A stretch of 45,240 bases of DNA from Spirochaetales bacterium (lineage in GTDB: Bacteria > Spirochaetota > Spirochaetia > SZUA-6 > RPPD01): NCBI GenBank assembly GCA_016934415.1, contig JAFGSW010000057.1, positions 1 through 45,240 of the forward strand, written 5' to 3'. Within the stretch, counting starts at the first letter, position 1. Each line of letters begins with the position of its first letter. The position numbers were made by a program, and so were the translations under genes. Positions 34,985 to 43,106 of the stretch are shown here, in pieces. A model generated the notes under the pieces. The model saw only the letters and a program-made list of their open reading frames with translations, did no database searches and was not told the DNA's origin.

Positions 34985-36510
34985 TCCAGCTTTTGCCTCT
35001 CTTTGTCGCCATCCCCCTCGGCGCCGCCTTTCTCACCGCGCTGGCCGCCTTCAAGGCGCGGCGCCTGGCGGACGTCGGGAGCGCGCTGGCCACGGGCGCC
35101 CTGCTCGTCCTGGCCGTTATAACCATCGGACGACAGGGCGTGTATCCGGTGGGCGGCTTCCTGGCGCCCCTCGGGATCACCCTGGTGCTGGATGGTTTTT
35201 CCGTCCTCCTCCTCCTGATCGTGAACGGCATCGGATTCCTGGCGACCCTCTATTCGATCTCCTACATGGAGCGATACACCTCGAAATACAAATACTTCAC
35301 GCTGTTCCTCCTCATGATCGGGGGGATGAACGGCGTCGTGATCACCGGCGACGTGTTCAACCTGTTCGTCTTCCTGGAGATCGCCTCCATCGCCTCGTAC
35401 GCGCTGGTGGCCTTCGGCGGCGAGCACGAGGAACTGGAGGCTTCCTTCAAATACCTGGTGCTGGGAAGCGTCGGTTCGGGTTTCATCCTCCTGGCGATCG
35501 CCCTGGTGTACGGCGCGACCGGACAGCTCAACATGGCGGGCATCGCCATGGCACTGGCCGGAACGGACAAGCACTTGTTGATCGCCTTCGCCTCGGTGCT
35601 CTTTTTGGCGGGGTTCTCCGTCAAGGCCGCGCTCGTCCCCTTTCACCCCTGGCTTCCGGACGCCCACCCCTCCGCGCCGGCGCCGATTTCCGCCATGCTT
35701 TCCGGAGTGCTCATCAAGGCCCTGGGGGTGTACGCGCTGGCCAGGATCATTTTCAACGTGCTGGGCGCCACCCCGCTCTTCGGGATGATCGTCATGGGGC
35801 TGGGCGTGCTCTCCATGACCGTCGGCGTGATCCTGGCGGTGGGGCAATGGGACTTCAAACGCCTCCTGGCCTATCACAGCATCAGCCAGATGGGGTACGT
35901 GGTTCTGGGGATCGGTCTCGGGATGTTCATCCTGGCCAGCGGCGGGGACTCGGTCGTGGCCGGCACGGCCCTCCTGGGCGGAATCCTGCACCTGGCGAAT
36001 CACGCCGCGTTCAAGTCCCTGCTCTTCTTCTGCGCGGGCTCGGTCGAATTCCGGACGGGAACGAGGATGCTCAAGGAGTTGGGAGGCATCCAGGAAAAAA
36101 TGCCCGTCACGCGCCTTACCTGTACGGTCGCGTCGCTCTCCATCGCCGGCATCCCGCCCCTGAACGGTTTTTGGAGCAAGCTTATCATCGTGATCGCCAC
36201 CATTCAGGCCGCCTTCACGTATCCGGGCCTGCTGGTGCTGACGGCGGTGACGGTGCTGGTGAGCTTCGTGACGCTGGTATCCTTCCTCAAGGTCCTGCGC
36301 TACGTGTTCCTGGGAGCCCTCCCGGACGCGTTCAGGAAAATAAAGGAATCGCCGTTTTTCATGGGCGTCACGATCGTCAGCCTGGCCCTGCTCTGCGCGG
36401 GTATGGGGCTGCTCCTGGTCCCCGCCGCGCGGGGGGCGATTCTGGATCCGGCGATCGAAGCGTTGAAACAGGGGCTCGGGTACGGAAGCCGGGTCCTGGC
36501 GGGCATGTGA
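34981..36510 (+). CDS. MrpD/MnhD antiporter subunit (second large antiporter, MbhH-like)
   Basis: 509 residues with 14 or so membrane helices. Key segments are MERYTSKYKYFTLFLLMIGGMNGVVITGDVFNLFVFLEIASIASYALVAFGGE positions 94-146 (with the conserved Glu), VKAALVPFHPWLPDAHPSAPAPISAMLSG near 218 (central Lys) and LLAYHSISQMGYVVLGIG near 295. It is expected to pump or exchange Na+ or H+. With the 612-residue protein upstream, the complex would have two antiporter-like units, as in Mbx and Mrp but unlike Pyrococcus Mbh. Confidence 0.92.
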   Translation: MIQLLPLFVAIPLGAAFLTALAAFKARRLADVGSALATGALLVLAVITIGRQGVYPVGGFLAPLGITLVLDGFSVLLLLIVNGIGFLATLYSISYMERYTSKYKYFTLFLLMIGGMNGVVITGDVFNLFVFLEIASIASYALVAFGGEHEELEASFKYLVLGSVGSGFILLAIALVYGATGQLNMAGIAMALAGTDKHLLIAFASVLFLAGFSVKAALVPFHPWLPDAHPSAPAPISAMLSGVLIKALGVYALARIIFNVLGATPLFGMIVMGLGVLSMTVGVILAVGQWDFKRLLAYHSISQMGYVVLGIGLGMFILASGGDSVVAGTALLGGILHLANHAAFKSLLFFCAGSVEFRTGTRMLKELGGIQEKMPVTRLTCTVASLSIAGIPPLNGFWSKLIIVIATIQAAFTYPGLLVLTAVTVLVSFVTLVSFLKVLRYVFLGALPDAFRKIKESPFFMGVTIVSLALLCAGMGLLLVPAARGAILDPAIEALKQGLGYGSRVLAGM

Positions 36511-36535
36511 TCGTGCGGCCTTCAAGGAGGAGTTC

Positions 36536-37048
36536 ATGTTGAGACGGGTGGCAACTTTTTTATTCGCCGCGGCAACCTGGTACCTGATCACCTGGCCGTA
36601 TGATTTCGCGACAGGCGAGTTCAATATCGAAATTTCGGCGGCCGGCCTCGTCGTGGCGCTGATTGCGTCGATCATCCTGGGCCGGGTGTTCGCGCCGGTA
36701 AAGCACGCCCATAACATCTTGTACCGCCTTTTCTGGGCCGTCCTCTACCTTCCCATTCTGTTCTTCTACATCATCATCGCCAACCTGGACGTGCTCTACC
36801 GGATCATTCATCCCAAGCGGCCCATCAATCCCGGCATCGTCAAGGTGAAAACCAGCCTCAAATCGGCCTCCGCCCGCACGGCCCTGGCCAATTCCATCAC
36901 GCTGACGCCGGGCACGCTGACCGTGGACATGAAGGAGAACGGCGTCATGTACATCCATTGCATCAATGTCCATACGGAAGACCTGAAACAAGCGACGCAG
37001 AAAATCACCGTGCGTTTTGAAAAAATCTTGGCAAAAGTCTTCGACTGA
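36536..37048 (+). CDS. MrpE/MnhE antiporter subunit (MbhA-like)
   Basis: 170 residues. Two or three N-terminal helices (FAAATWYLITWPYDF, then LFWAVLYLPILFFYIIIANLDVLYRII) lead into a cytoplasmic domain with the family segment IVKVKTSLKSASARTALANSITLTPGTLTVD. It is an accessory subunit of Mrp antiporters and of the Mbh membrane arm. AAGGAGG precedes the ATG. Confidence 0.9.
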   Translation: MLRRVATFLFAAATWYLITWPYDFATGEFNIEISAAGLVVALIASIILGRVFAPVKHAHNILYRLFWAVLYLPILFFYIIIANLDVLYRIIHPKRPINPGIVKVKTSLKSASARTALANSITLTPGTLTVDMKENGVMYIHCINVHTEDLKQATQKITVRFEKILAKVFD

Positions 37049-37062
37049 CAGGGAGCACACGA

Positions 37063-37329
37063 ATGGAAACCGTCATCCTGATTTTTATGGGAATATCGTT
37101 CGCCTGTTGTTTCTTATGCCTCTTCCGGATCGCCCGCGGGCCGACCGCGCCGGACCGGACCGTGGCCATCGATATCCTCGGGATCGTCATCGTGTGCTTC
37201 TGCGCCTTGATGGCGGTCCTGACCGGCAAGGATTTTTTCATCAACGCGGCATTGGTGTGGTCCCTGGTAAGCTTCATCGGCACGCTGGCGCTGTCCAAAT
37301 TCCTCGAAGGGAGGGGACTGGATGACTAA
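37063..37329 (+). CDS. MrpF/MnhF antiporter subunit (MbhB-like)
   Basis: 88 residues, three membrane helices. RIARGPTAPDRTVAIDILGI near residue 22 is the signature of MrpF. GGGAG lies eight bases before the ATG. It overlaps the MrpG gene by eight bases. Confidence 0.9.
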   Translation: METVILIFMGISFACCFLCLFRIARGPTAPDRTVAIDILGIVIVCFCALMAVLTGKDFFINAALVWSLVSFIGTLALSKFLEGRGLDD

Positions 37330-37660
37330 CGTAATCGCTTTCGTTCTGATGGGCATCGGCATGGCGTTCAATTTCTTCGGCTGCCTGGGCCTGATTCGTT
37401 TCCCCGACGTCTACAACCGCCTGCAGGCGGGCACCAAATGCGTCACGTTGGGCACCATCTTCGTTTTGGCGGGGACCGCCGTCTTTTTCGGATTCACGGG
37501 CACGTCGAGCCGCGCGATCCTCTGCCTCGTCTTCATCCTCATCACCTCTCCCACCGCCGCCCACGCCGTCTCGCGGGGCGCGCACCGGGCCGGCGTGGCC
37601 CTCTGGAAAAAGAGCGTGGTGGACCAATACAAGAAAGACAAGGAAGGCGAAAAAGGCTGA
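37322..37660 (+). CDS. MrpG/MnhG antiporter subunit (MbhC-like)
   Basis: 112 residues with three membrane helices. GCLGLIRFPDVYNRLQAGTKCVTLGTIFVL near residue 20 and ILITSPTAAHAVSRGAHRAG near 75 identify MrpG. A lysine-rich cytoplasmic tail ends the protein. It completes the set of Mrp-type subunits in the operon (A split in two, then B, C, D, E, F, G). Confidence 0.92.
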   Translation: MTNVIAFVLMGIGMAFNFFGCLGLIRFPDVYNRLQAGTKCVTLGTIFVLAGTAVFFGFTGTSSRAILCLVFILITSPTAAHAVSRGAHRAGVALWKKSVVDQYKKDKEGEKG

Positions 37661-37673
37661 GCCGGTTCCGCCG

Positions 37674-38144
37674 ATGGCGAGTTCGCTGCGAAACAAACTG
37701 CGGCCTCTTCTGACGGGGCGGACGGCCGTCGTGGGGGTGGGCAACACGCTGCGCGGGGACGACGGAATCGGGCCGGAGCTGGTGCGCCGGCTCACAGGCG
37801 CCGTTCACTTTGCGCTCTTCGACGCCGGTACGACGCCGGAAAATCAGCTGGGGCCCGTTATCAGGGCGGCGCCTGAAACGGTATTGATCGTCGACGCCCT
37901 GCATTTCGGCGGCCGGCCGGGAGATATTCGGATTTTCAAGCCGGAGGAACCGGGCGTCGCCGCCTTCACCACCCATTCCCTGAACCTCGAGTTTTACACC
38001 CGCTCTCTCAAGGATCGCGGTGTCGCCGAGATCGTCATTGTTGGAATTCAGCCGGCCGCCGTCGATTTCAGCGGCGCGCTGAGCCCTCCCGTGCAGCAAG
38101 CGCTGGATAAACTGGAAAAGATTCTTCGTTCGCTCGATGTGTAG
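37674..38144 (+). CDS. HycI-type hydrogenase maturation protease
   Basis: 156 residues of the A31 peptidase family. VVGVGNTLRGDDGIGPELVRRL near residue 20 holds the first acidic nickel-binding residue, IVDALHFGGRPGDI near 77 the second, and TTHSLNLEFYTRSL near 100 the conserved His. It removes the C-terminal tail of the large subunit once nickel is inserted. Its presence as the last gene agrees with the 47-residue tail after the CTER motif of the large subunit. The ribosome site is weak; the ATG fits the family start. The HypA-F assembly genes are not in the window. Confidence 0.9.
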   Translation: MASSLRNKLRPLLTGRTAVVGVGNTLRGDDGIGPELVRRLTGAVHFALFDAGTTPENQLGPVIRAAPETVLIVDALHFGGRPGDIRIFKPEEPGVAAFTTHSLNLEFYTRSLKDRGVAEIVIVGIQPAAVDFSGALSPPVQQALDKLEKILRSLDV

Positions 38145-38578
38145 CCGTCGCCGATGACGCGCCGCAGGAAAGAAAGAGAACCACTGATGACACGGGATCG
38201 CGCAGCGTAGCTTCAAGCGTTAAGAACCGATAACACGGATGAGGAAGGAAGAGAAACTACGGATGACGCGGATGAGCGCGGATGAAGAGAAGGAACATAA
38301 GGAAGCCGGGAAAAAGAAAAGCCAGGAAAAGAAAAAGGGGTAAAAACCGAAGAGAACAGCGGATATGGGAAAACTCAGATTTATCGGTCAATCGAAATGC
38401 ACTTGTATAACGATATTTTTCTATTCCCTTTTTTTTTCCCCGCTACCTAGTTCTTTTCTCCCCCCATCCGCGTTGATCCGCAGTTTACTTCTCTTTTCCC
38501 GGTTTTTTCCCTTCCTGGCTTCCTCATCGATATTTTGGCAAATAAGCCCGGAAAATACCGGTTTTCAAGGCATGCCGA
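38145..38578. repeat. Compound inverted-repeat element (families 1 and 2)
   Basis: The left half carries the family-1 motif (38255-38284, ACTACGGATGACGCGGATG) followed by the family-2 motif (AAGGAAGCCGGG near 38299 and GCCAGGAAAAG near 38321). The right half carries them in reverse order and orientation (CATCCGCGTTGATCCGC near 38465-38481, CTTCCTGGCTTCCTC near 38511-38525). The centre is AT-rich. No gene is present. Confidence 0.7.
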
Positions 38579-39007
38579 TCACACGTACTTGCCGACGGCC
38601 GTCTCGATGAAGCGGCCATGCTTGACGCCCTTGAGGCTTAAAAGCTCGTCGGCCACGCGACGGATGCGTCCGGCGGTGCCGCGCAGGGCGATGATCTCGA
38701 GGCAGGTCCCTTCGTCGAGGTGGACGTGGAGGGAGGCGATCACGTCGTGGTGGGTGCGGTGCTGCCGCCCGGTGAGCTCTCCCGCCAGGCGGCGCCGGCG
38801 GTGGTCGTAGACCATGACGACGGCGCCGGCGGCCGGGGCGTCGGGATTCGCCACCTCGCGCTCGATGAGAGCCTCGCGCACCAGGTCGCTTACCGCCGCG
38901 GAGCGGGTGGCGTACCCCTTTTCCGCAATCGATCGGTCGAACGCCGCGAGAAGCTCCCGGTCGATGGTGACGCTGAATCGTTCCAAATCGCTCTTATCCC
39001 TGGCCAT
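38579..39007 (-). CDS. nikR: Nickel-responsive regulator NikR
   Basis: 142 residues. A ribbon-helix-helix DNA-binding part (LERFSVTIDRELLAAFDRSIAEKGYATRSAAVSDLVREAL, residues 7-47) precedes an ACT-like nickel domain with the ligand set H-x10-H-x-H-x5-C, seen as HHDVIASLHVHLDEGTCLEI near residues 84-104. In the family it binds Ni2+ and represses or tunes nickel uptake or urease/hydrogenase genes. GGAGGT precedes ATG 39007. Its place next to a complete [NiFe]-hydrogenase operon suggests control of nickel supply or of the operon itself. Confidence 0.92.
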   Translation of the reverse strand: MARDKSDLERFSVTIDRELLAAFDRSIAEKGYATRSAAVSDLVREALIEREVANPDAPAAGAVVMVYDHRRRRLAGELTGRQHRTHHDVIASLHVHLDEGTCLEIIALRGTAGRIRRVADELLSLKGVKHGRFIETAVGKYV

Positions 39008-39311
39008 ATTCTTACCTCCGCTCCCTGCACGGTACCACGGGGCGCCGATGGGGTACAAGGAGTGCCGGCGCCGGCCATGCGTGAAAAAAAAACGGCAGCT
39101 GATTGCCATACTTTTTATTTTCCGATATATTTGTTATCCAAGGTGATGGTTTTTGTTCTGTAAATCGACTGGCTGAAGAACGGGAACGCATCAAAGGCGC
39201 CGGGTTACGGCGCCACAGTTTGTTTGGTAATGTTTTTTTAAGTGAGCGAGAGTGGTTTTCTTGAGCCTCCCTTAGAAGAAATAATTATTAGACAACATTA
39301 CGGAGGTTTAT
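39008..39311. other. Divergent intergenic region with hairpin
   Basis: Arms GGCGCC (39195-39200 and 39208-39213) surround a seven-base loop, and the T-rich tail after about 39216 resembles a terminator or a leader structure of the RRM gene. AT-rich stretches near 39110-39160 and 39280-39300 could hold promoters. No gene is seen. Confidence 0.45.
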
Positions 39312-39584
39312 GTGCAAGACAGCAAACTCTATGTCGGCAACCTGAATTACTCTACGAGCAACGAAAAACTGCAAAACGTGTTCGGCGCCCACGGCACGGT
39401 CCTGAAGGTGAACATCATGGAAGGCAAGGGATTCGGTTTCGTGGAGATGTCGACCGTGGAAGAGGCCGATGCCGCCAAGCAGGCGCTCAACGGCACGGAG
39501 CTCGACGGCCGGAACATCAAGGTTGACAAGGCCCGCCCTCCCGCGGACAGGCCCCGCCGCAGTTACAACGACAATCGGTACTAA
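39312..39584 (+). CDS. Small RRM RNA-binding protein
   Basis: 90 residues. A single RNA recognition motif fills residues 4-80: RNP2 is KLYVGNLNY and RNP1 is KGFGFVEM, with the aromatic residues that stack on RNA. The tail is arginine-rich (RPPADRPRRSYNDNRY). Such small RRM proteins occur in cyanobacteria and many other environmental bacteria and are often cold-induced. The start is GTG 39312 with GGAGG five bases upstream. Confidence 0.92.
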   Translation: MQDSKLYVGNLNYSTSNEKLQNVFGAHGTVLKVNIMEGKGFGFVEMSTVEEADAAKQALNGTELDGRNIKVDKARPPADRPRRSYNDNRY

Positions 39585-39804
39585 ATTGTAGGCAATACAA
39601 GTTAAAAAAGTAGACAGCCAGTCGTATTTTACCGATTCGCCCTGAAAAACAAGTATTGCCCCAATCGAAGCAACCGCCGTAAAGCCCGGAAGGCTCCGGG
39701 GGAAATCATTTCTTGATTTCCCTCCTCATGTTGTCTTTTCTTTTTCACCCTTTTCCTTATCAGTGTAATCCGCTCCCATCGGTGTAATCTGCGGTTCTCC
39801 ACCC
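39585..39804. repeat. Short intergenic region with diverged family-1 motif
   Basis: Around 39762-39795 the sequence GTGTAATCCG and GTGTAATCTGCGG resembles the reverse complement of the family-1 arm. The rest shows no gene. Confidence 0.4.
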
Positions 39805-39834
39805 AAAAAAACCGCCGCGACGGAATCGCGGCGG
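39805..39834 (-). terminator. Intrinsic terminator of the GH62 gene
   Basis: Perfect nine-base arms CCGCCGCGA (39812-39820) and TCGCGGCGG (39826-39834) enclose a five-base loop. On the minus strand they are followed by seven T (A run 39805-39811). The structure ends 22 bases past the stop codon of the gene at 39857. Confidence 0.9.
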
Positions 39835-39856
39835 CCATGTGCCTGGAGGACGAAAA

Positions 39857-40909
39857 CTATTTCTTGGCGGGAGCGATCTGCGTGAGGAGTCCGAGCTGCC
39901 AGGGGAGCTGCGAGTACTCAAGCTTCGCGGCTTCCCCCTGAGTGATTCCCAGACCCTGGTACAGGAAACGCAGGTTTTTCGGATCGATGGTCAGCGTCTC
40001 GTCGTAACCGTCGCGGAGAAGCTCGCCGTGGCTTATGTCACTGGTCCAGGGCTTGTCCTTGCCGAACGTCACGTTCACCCGACCGGCGAACGGATCGGCC
40101 TCGGTGCCGGCGAGGGGCGTCCACTCGCCGTCGAGCTTGTCGGCCAGGAAGGCCTTGTAATAGCGCAGGTTGGTCTTCCCGATGCACTCGATGAGCGCCA
40201 GGTACTGCTGCGTCCCTTTGATCCTATAAACGCAGGCGCCCTCGAAAAGGTCGAAACGCGGCATGTCCATGACCACCGTTACTTGTCCAAAACCGTTGGG
40301 GAAAGCCTCGAGCAACGTCCGGCACCGGTAAAATTTACCGTCATCACCCGAAGAGAACATGTACGCGTATTTTTCGTCGCAGATCACCCAGTAATCGATC
40401 CACAGCGAAGGGATGCCCTTGGGCAGGGGCCGGTAGAAGTACTGGGGCCGGCTCCAGTTCTCCGGCGGACCGATCTCGTCCGCCGTCGAATACGTTGGCG
40501 GCTGGGATTGGTAGATGAGGTACCATTTCTTTTGCGGCCGGAAATAGAATACCTGCGGCGCGCAGTGGTATCCGCGCAGATACTTGTTGGCGTCCATGTA
40601 GTACTGTGTGGCCTTGCCGGCTTTCGACCAGTCGCTGAACGTCAGGTAGGCCATGTTCCAGCTGCCGCGGGTGTCGGCGACCGTCGCGTACACGTGCCAC
40701 GCCTCGTTGTAATACACGACGGTGGGGTCCTTGATCGATACGAGCTTGTGAGTATCATCCGAAATCGGGCTGATCAAAGCGGCGCTCGATTTCCACCGGA
40801 ACGGCGTCATCAACGGCGTTTTCATCGGTTTTGCTCCGTCCGCTTGGGCTGATAGTGTTAACGGTAACGCACAAAATATCAGAACCGCGAGAATTATTTT
40901 TTTCCGCAT
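39857..40909 (-). CDS. Secreted GH62 alpha-L-arabinofuranosidase
   Basis: About 350 residues. A signal peptide (MRKKIILAVLIFCALPLTLSAQA) is followed by a five-bladed propeller of family GH62: FRWKSSAALISPISDDTHKLVSIKDPTVVYY, GYHCAPQVFYFRPQKKWYLIYQS and the rest. The three catalytic acids are visible: Asp in SIKDPTVV, Asp in WIDYWVICD and Glu in DLFEGACVY. The family removes arabinose side chains from arabinoxylan outside the cell. GGGGGCAAGG precedes ATG 40909. GH62 is known mainly from fungi and actinobacteria, so horizontal acquisition is plausible. The gene has its own terminator and no sugar-utilisation neighbours. Confidence 0.9.
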   Translation of the reverse strand: MRKKIILAVLIFCALPLTLSAQADGAKPMKTPLMTPFRWKSSAALISPISDDTHKLVSIKDPTVVYYNEAWHVYATVADTRGSWNMAYLTFSDWSKAGKATQYYMDANKYLRGYHCAPQVFYFRPQKKWYLIYQSQPPTYSTADEIGPPENWSRPQYFYRPLPKGIPSLWIDYWVICDEKYAYMFSSGDDGKFYRCRTLLEAFPNGFGQVTVVMDMPRFDLFEGACVYRIKGTQQYLALIECIGKTNLRYYKAFLADKLDGEWTPLAGTEADPFAGRVNVTFGKDKPWTSDISHGELLRDGYDETLTIDPKNLRFLYQGLGITQGEAAKLEYSQLPWQLGLLTQIAPAKK

Positions 40910-40966
40910 CCTTGCCCCCTTTCTCGTCCCATCATAACAAAGCTCCGTACTGCTTGCCAAGTGGGT

Positions 40967-41297
40967 TCAGTACCCCACCCATTGCCTGACGATGAAACTT
41001 TGGCGCGAAACGGATCGGTAAAGGTCTTCCACGGTCGCCACGGAAGGGTCGATCCCGGGCAGGAGATCGACGCCGGCCCGCTTGAAACAGGTGAGCACGA
41101 AGTGGGAACAGTACGAATTTCATCTTTTTGAAAAAACCGATGCTGCCCGGCTTGGCGATATGGAGAATCTCGCTGTTGTTCACTTTTTCTCTCCCGACTC
41201 CAACGTACGAAAACAACGGCGCAACAGCCACGTTGTCCCCGAACGCGTTAATCCGCGGCGATGATCCGGCTGCGGCGGAACTTTTTGCCGCACTGTG
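40967..41297 (-). pseudogene. Frameshifted remnant, possibly a YiiX/NlpC-like papain fold
   Basis: Two neighbouring minus-strand frames give protein-like pieces that together resemble one C-terminus. From about 41245 to 41120 the frame reads AFGDNVAVAPLFSYVGVG and AKPGSIGFF. From about 41117 to 40967 a shifted frame reads YCSHFVLTCFKRAGVDLLPG and ends VRQWVGY before a stop. A YCSxFV segment is typical of the catalytic cysteine region in YiiX-like proteins. No intact start exists. The call rests on eye inspection only. Confidence 0.35.
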
Positions 41298-41393
41298 CAT
41301 CTCATAACACCACCCGGACCCTCCGCCCTGTTTTCACACAAGCCCCATTGACGAGCGGAAAATCTCCGGCCGTTTCGAATTCACGGTAATTCA

Positions 41394-43106
41394 TCACGCG
41401 AAGAGCTCCCGGTCCTTGATTTTGCGGACGTCGGTGTAGTCCTCGAGCCACCAGGGCGCCTCGCCCGGCGTGCGCGGCGGGCGCCGCAGGGCGAACGATT
41501 CCCGCTTTCGCTTCATGTCGTCCTGCTTCATCCGGAAATGATAATGGTCGAAGAGGCGCACGGCTTCCACCGCGTACGCGGTCGCGACGCGCCGGTCGCG
41601 GATAAGGAGGAGATTCTCTCCGTTGGCGGTGTCCGCACTCGAGGAAAAGTTGTAGGAGCCTGAGTACACCCGGGCCGCGTCGGTGTTGAAGTCGACGACC
41701 ACGAACTTGTGGTGCATGCGGACGCCGGCGCCGCCGGTCGGCTCGGCCTTGAACGGCTCGGGCACGCCCTTCTTCAAGGCGGCCGGGCGGACGAAGCCCA
41801 CGTCCCCGCCCGGCTTCTGGAGGTCGAGGCCTCCGACCGCGCGGTCGGAAATGCCGTAAACGAACAGGTCGTCGCGCGCGGCGAGCTTGGTGACGGCGTC
41901 GCGGATCGGCCCGGGCGTCTGGTACAGGAAGGCGAGTGAAAAAAAGAGCGATGAGGCGGTGTGATCGGCCATGTCCTCGGCGACGCCCGCCAGCTTGGCC
42001 GAAGTGGACGCGTGCGGGGAAAACGTGACCTGCGCGTCCACCGTTTCGATTCCGAGCGGAGTCCATCCGGTCGGTTCGGAGGAGGCGAAACCCGACGGGC
42101 TCAGGGTCCAGTAGTTCTCGAAGGCGGCGAGGAAAGGCCGGATCGCCTTCTCCCCGTGGAGGATGAGCGCGTTGTTCGCCTGGACGAAAAGGCCGCGCCA
42201 GCTGAAATTCGTCGAGCCGCAGACCGCGGTCTTCTCCTGCGGACCGTCGACGACGACGGTCTTGTTGTGCTGCAGCCCGCTCACGTGCTGGCGCTTCACC
42301 CTGTCCGCACCGGCGGATTTGGCCAGACGCTCCGCGGCCGCGTTCTCCGCCGAGCCCTTCCGGCCGTGCGCGCCGGAGTCGTCGATGATGATCCGGAGCC
42401 GGCCGCCGAGCTTCTCCAGGCGCTCCACGAGCTCGGGCTCGTTGAGGTCGTAGGCGACGACGCTCACCTGCGCGCCTGAGTCGGCGAGCGCCCGGTCGAG
42501 GACGGCCGAGATCTCCCGCCGCGCCTCGAACCCCATCCAATCGAGCGCCTGCTCCCACTTCGGGTGGGTCGGTGTGAAGTCGAGGCCCCGGTCCGCCCGG
42601 GACGGCAGAAGCGTCTTGACCGGCCCGTCGGCCTCGTAGCGGTCGACGAACGCCTGCGATGAGACGAAGCCGCGGGTGAAGGCGACGTTGAGCGATCCCG
42701 GATAGGTGTCCCGCCGCAGCTCAATGGACGCGGTCTGCGCCTCCCCGTAGGAGAGCTCGTCGTGATCGTTCATGAAGACCGGTGTCACCCGGTAGGTGAA
42801 CTCCCCGTTCATATCGGCATGCCTGGGGAAGTGCACCCAGCGGAATTTTTGGACCGGGGCCAGGAGGGTCGAAGTCCGTCCCCCGCTCACCCGGCCGCGG
42901 GCGTCCGGAAAGCTCAGGCGGTTTTTCAGCGTGAAGAAGCGATTGCCGCCGGGCTCCATGTATTCAATGGCGAAACCGGCGAATTCGTCGGGCGGCCGCC
43001 CGTTCTTCCAATTCATGGCGAGAAGGAGCATCCCCTCTCCCCGGTGCAGGGTGAGCGTGAACAGGGCGCGCTCGTTCGTGCCGCGTACCTGGAAATCAGC
43101 CGACAT
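41394..43106 (-). CDS. Phospholipase D-like protein with two HKD motifs
   Basis: 570 residues. An N-terminal beta-rich domain (about 1-170, similar to a fibronectin-like or C2-like fold) is followed by two PLD half-sites: HNKTVVVDG...CGSTNFS near residue 283 and HHKFVVVDF...SGSYNFSSS near 465, both with the HxKxxxxD pattern. The pair should form one active site acting on phosphodiesters, either phospholipid or nucleic acid. There is no signal peptide, so it probably acts in the cytoplasm. AAGGAGA precedes ATG 43106. It is not in an operon with the GH62 gene. Confidence 0.88.
   Translation of the reverse strand: MSADFQVRGTNERALFTLTLHRGEGMLLLAMNWKNGRPPDEFAGFAIEYMEPGGNRFFTLKNRLSFPDARGRVSGGRTSTLLAPVQKFRWVHFPRHADMNGEFTYRVTPVFMNDHDELSYGEAQTASIELRRDTYPGSLNVAFTRGFVSSQAFVDRYEADGPVKTLLPSRADRGLDFTPTHPKWEQALDWMGFEARREISAVLDRALADSGAQVSVVAYDLNEPELVERLEKLGGRLRIIIDDSGAHGRKGSAENAAAERLAKSAGADRVKRQHVSGLQHNKTVVVDGPQEKTAVCGSTNFSWRGLFVQANNALILHGEKAIRPFLAAFENYWTLSPSGFASSEPTGWTPLGIETVDAQVTFSPHASTSAKLAGVAEDMADHTASSLFFSLAFLYQTPGPIRDAVTKLAARDDLFVYGISDRAVGGLDLQKPGGDVGFVRPAALKKGVPEPFKAEPTGGAGVRMHHKFVVVDFNTDAARVYSGSYNFSSSADTANGENLLLIRDRRVATAYAVEAVRLFDHYHFRMKQDDMKRKRESFALRRPPRTPGEAPWWLEDYTDVRKIKDRELFA

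Noticed and set aside
28203..36510. A complex I (NADH-quinone oxidoreductase) operon
   Set aside because: The large subunit has both [NiFe] cysteine pairs, there is no NuoE/F/G, and Mrp subunits and a HycI protease are present. It is a group 4 hydrogenase.
34939..36717. A 592-codon open frame on the minus strand
   Set aside because: It is antisense to the MrpD gene and gives a highly charged, His/Gln/Arg-rich product without structure. It is a compositional shadow.
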